A stretch of 64,000 nt of DNA, from the NCBI GenBank assembly GCA_963662985.1, contig OY760067.1, positions 1,054,001 through 1,118,000 on the forward strand, written 5' to 3'. The position numbers were made by a program, and so were the translations under genes. This DNA is from G963662985 sp963662985. GTDB lineage: Bacteria; Chloroflexota; Anaerolineae; Anaerolineales; UBA11579. This document shows, one piece after another, positions 62,441-64,000 of this stretch (position 1 is the stretch's first letter; every line of letters starts with the position of its first letter). The notes under the pieces are model-generated. The model had not been told where the DNA came from and did no database searches. It worked only from the letters and a program-made list of their open reading frames with translations.

Positions 62441-64000
62441 TTACTCAAATGACACTGAATAGGTAGCTCGTTGCCGTGTAAAGCGTGTAGTTCCCGAAAT
62501 CACAAACGTCACACTATCCGCCTCACCTGCATCCATTGCATATTCAAATTCATTACCATCCAAACTCAAATATTCAACAGTCACAATCCCATCTTTTTCC
62601 ACCAAAGCTGCCACATTGAAGGTTTGCGGTAACAAATGGTTCACGCGTACAAACCCTTCACTCACCCACACATCATCTTCGGTTTCAAAGCTCGTTGCAT
62701 ATCCAATTTCAGGAATCGCCAAAGAATCAATCAGCATCCCCTCATTGTTCACTGCTGCATCCGTCACATATTCAAAACGAATCATCACATCTTTGCCAGC
62801 CAATTCAGAAATATCAATCTCTTCGTCAATCCAACCATCAGAAGTGGAGCTCCACCCAAATCCATAATTATTACCTTGCGGATCATAATCAGTTCCATTT
62901 TCAGATTTCAAATAGTTCCAACTCGCCCCATCGTCATCGGAATAAAGCAAATACACATAATCCCAACCTTCCTCAATATCAAACCAAGTAGAGAAAGTCA
63001 AAGTCAAAGGACCATCCACATCGCCAAAATCAAAATAGCCCGTCAAACGCATATCGGAAGCATCACCCTTATTAGACCAATACGCAAAATCGCCATCTTG
63101 AATCGTAGTCGGTAGCAAAGTTGTGAATTCGCCCCCATCAAATGCCATCCAAAAACCATTCGTAGCATCCACTTTCACATAATCCGCACCATACTGGTTT
63201 ACATCATAATCATAACTACCACCAGCCACTGGATCCAAGAACACCGTAGAATTTGCCTGAGGAGCATTCACATAATTCTCATACACAAAACGACCATCTG
63301 CCACATATCCATCTTGCAGATAGTTAGCAATCATCCAATCCTGCACCAAATCATCCGCTGTCAAAGCGCTCCCTCGCAAATCATCATCTGTCCCAAAAGT
63401 TTGCAACACATCATCAATGCTATCAAATCCATTCGCTTCATTCGCCACAATCGCGCGGGTCATCTCTTCTCCCAAACGATTCAACAAATAATCAGCAAAC
63501 AAGAAGCTCGAACCATAGTTTTTAGAAGTGTTCCCATCTGCCGGCCAATTATTCAATTGATAATCTGGACTGTGCATAAAGCTATAATCAAATCCACCCG
63601 GATCATACCCATTCAAAAACGCTGCCAATTCAGAGAATCCCTCATTTAACCAGCTCGTTTCATTTGAATCCAAATTCCAATGAATCATATGTTGATATTC
63701 ATGTGCCAACACACCTTTGGTATATTCCTCGTCCAAACGCACCGCATCCGAATTGAACACAAACAACTCCACCATATTCGAATAAGGATTGCTCAAAATG
63801 TTTGATTCATCAGCAGATGAATAATACCCCGCCACAGTGTTCCCCAAACCACTTGCATATAAAATATAAATATGCCCGTCTCCATCAATCCCAGGGCTCC
63901 ACTCTGAGCCAAAGAACTCTTGATTCGTTGGATAAATTTGATTTTCAAATTCACTCGCCAGATCATTCAAATCTGCTTTATCAAAAGAGATCCCATCTTC
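62441..64000 (-). CDS. HExxH metalloprotease (paralogue 3), 5' end outside the window
   Basis: The reading frame stays open to the right edge, so the N-terminal anchor is missing. The visible part starts with EDGISFDKADLNDL, aligned with residues about 150 of paralogue 2. It has GSEWSPGIDGDGHIYILY, the zinc site LAHEYQHMIHWNLD, a Glu in SWLNEGFSELAAFL, and the same C-terminal domains ending in TTRFTRQRATYSVSFE. It is closest to paralogue 2 in the zinc region. Confidence 0.88.
   Translation of the reverse strand, partial: EDGISFDKADLNDLASEFENQIYPTNQEFFGSEWSPGIDGDGHIYILYASGLGNTVAGYYSSADESNILSNPYSNMVELFVFNSDAVRLDEEYTKGVLAHEYQHMIHWNLDSNETSWLNEGFSELAAFLNGYDPGGFDYSFMHSPDYQLNNWPADGNTSKNYGSSFLFADYLLNRLGEEMTRAIVANEANGFDSIDDVLQTFGTDDDLRGSALTADDLVQDWMIANYLQDGYVADGRFVYENYVNAPQANSTVFLDPVAGGSYDYDVNQYGADYVKVDATNGFWMAFDGGEFTTLLPTTIQDGDFAYWSNKGDASDMRLTGYFDFGDVDGPLTLTFSTWFDIEEGWDYVYLLYSDDDGASWNYLKSENGTDYDPQGNNYGFGWSSTSDGWIDEEIDISELAGKDVMIRFEYVTDAAVNNEGMLIDSLAIPEIGYATSFETEDDVWVSEGFVRVNHLLPQTFNVAALVEKDGIVTVEYLSLDGNEFEYAMDAGEADSVTFVISGTTRFTRQRATYSVSFE

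Noticed and set aside
1..64000. CRISPR array, prophage or insertion sequence
   Set aside because: I saw no regularly spaced repeats, integrase, transposase or capsid genes. The REP-like element is the only mobile-type sequence.

Overview
The window looks like a chromosomal segment of a free-living, fairly low-GC bacterium of the phylum Chloroflexota, probably an Anaerolineae-like lineage. This is inferred from gene content and protein style: membrane-anchored extracellular proteins with Pro/Thr/Ala-rich linkers, a bactofilin, FHA and GAF signalling proteins, a plant-like cystathionine gamma-synthase, a T-box-controlled pheST, and no outer-membrane proteins. No 16S rRNA is present, so the placement is tentative. 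I see one tRNA, no CRISPR array, no insertion sequence and no prophage.

Layout. 1-4.1 kb: the 5' end of a secreted protein, tRNA-Pro(UGG), a DUF4260 membrane protein, a GAF-PAS histidine kinase and a CpXC protein. 4.1-7.1 kb: a methionine/aspartate-family operon, metB-lysC, on the minus strand. Its leader encodes a 27-residue peptide with seven Met codons, followed by an antiterminator and an intrinsic terminator. This unannotated attenuation device is the most interesting feature of the window. 7.1-11.6 kb: DegV, a flippase-like protein, a FAD oxidoreductase and a methyltransferase. 11.8-18.6 kb: a complete oligopeptide ABC transporter (dppD-F-A-B-C-like) with an SH3 lipoprotein. 18.7-35.2 kb: housekeeping genes (miaB, rpsA, clpC, coaX, dnaA) mixed with an NifU-like protein, a ChlI/ChlD-like pair, a C39 peptidase, an epimerase and a degenerate two-component protein. 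35.2-35.7 kb: a very AT-rich gap upstream of dnaA.

35.7-40.6 kb: a GrdB-like protein and pheS-pheT behind a T-box. 40.7-42.4 kb: a membrane protein plus lytic transglycosylase, whose promoter is overlaid by a paired GAACAAATGTTT operator. 42.4-44 kb: msrPQ. 44.1-46.9 kb: tandem HAD phosphatases around a REP-like palindrome, a 3-methyladenine glycosylase and a bactofilin. 46.9-50.3 kb: extracytoplasmic proteins, an HD phosphohydrolase and an AT-rich orphan. 50.4-52.9 kb: aldo/keto reductase and a divergent qorB/HxlR pair. 52.9-56.6 kb: a split, B12-dependent methionine synthase with a structured leader. 56.7-64 kb: an FHA protein, a uridine phosphorylase-like gene and three tandem paralogous HExxH metalloproteases, the last cut by the window edge.

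Methionine recurs: synthesis of the precursor (lysC, metB), the final methylation (metH plus a separate activation protein) and repair of oxidised methionine (msrPQ) all lie here, and both biosynthetic loci start with terminator-containing leaders. At least seven genes have a -10 hexamer 6-7 nt before the ATG, so they are probably transcribed as leaderless mRNAs. Coordinates of protein starts were moved from the longest ORF wherever a Shine-Dalgarno (SD) site, a -10 box or an overlap gave a better start.
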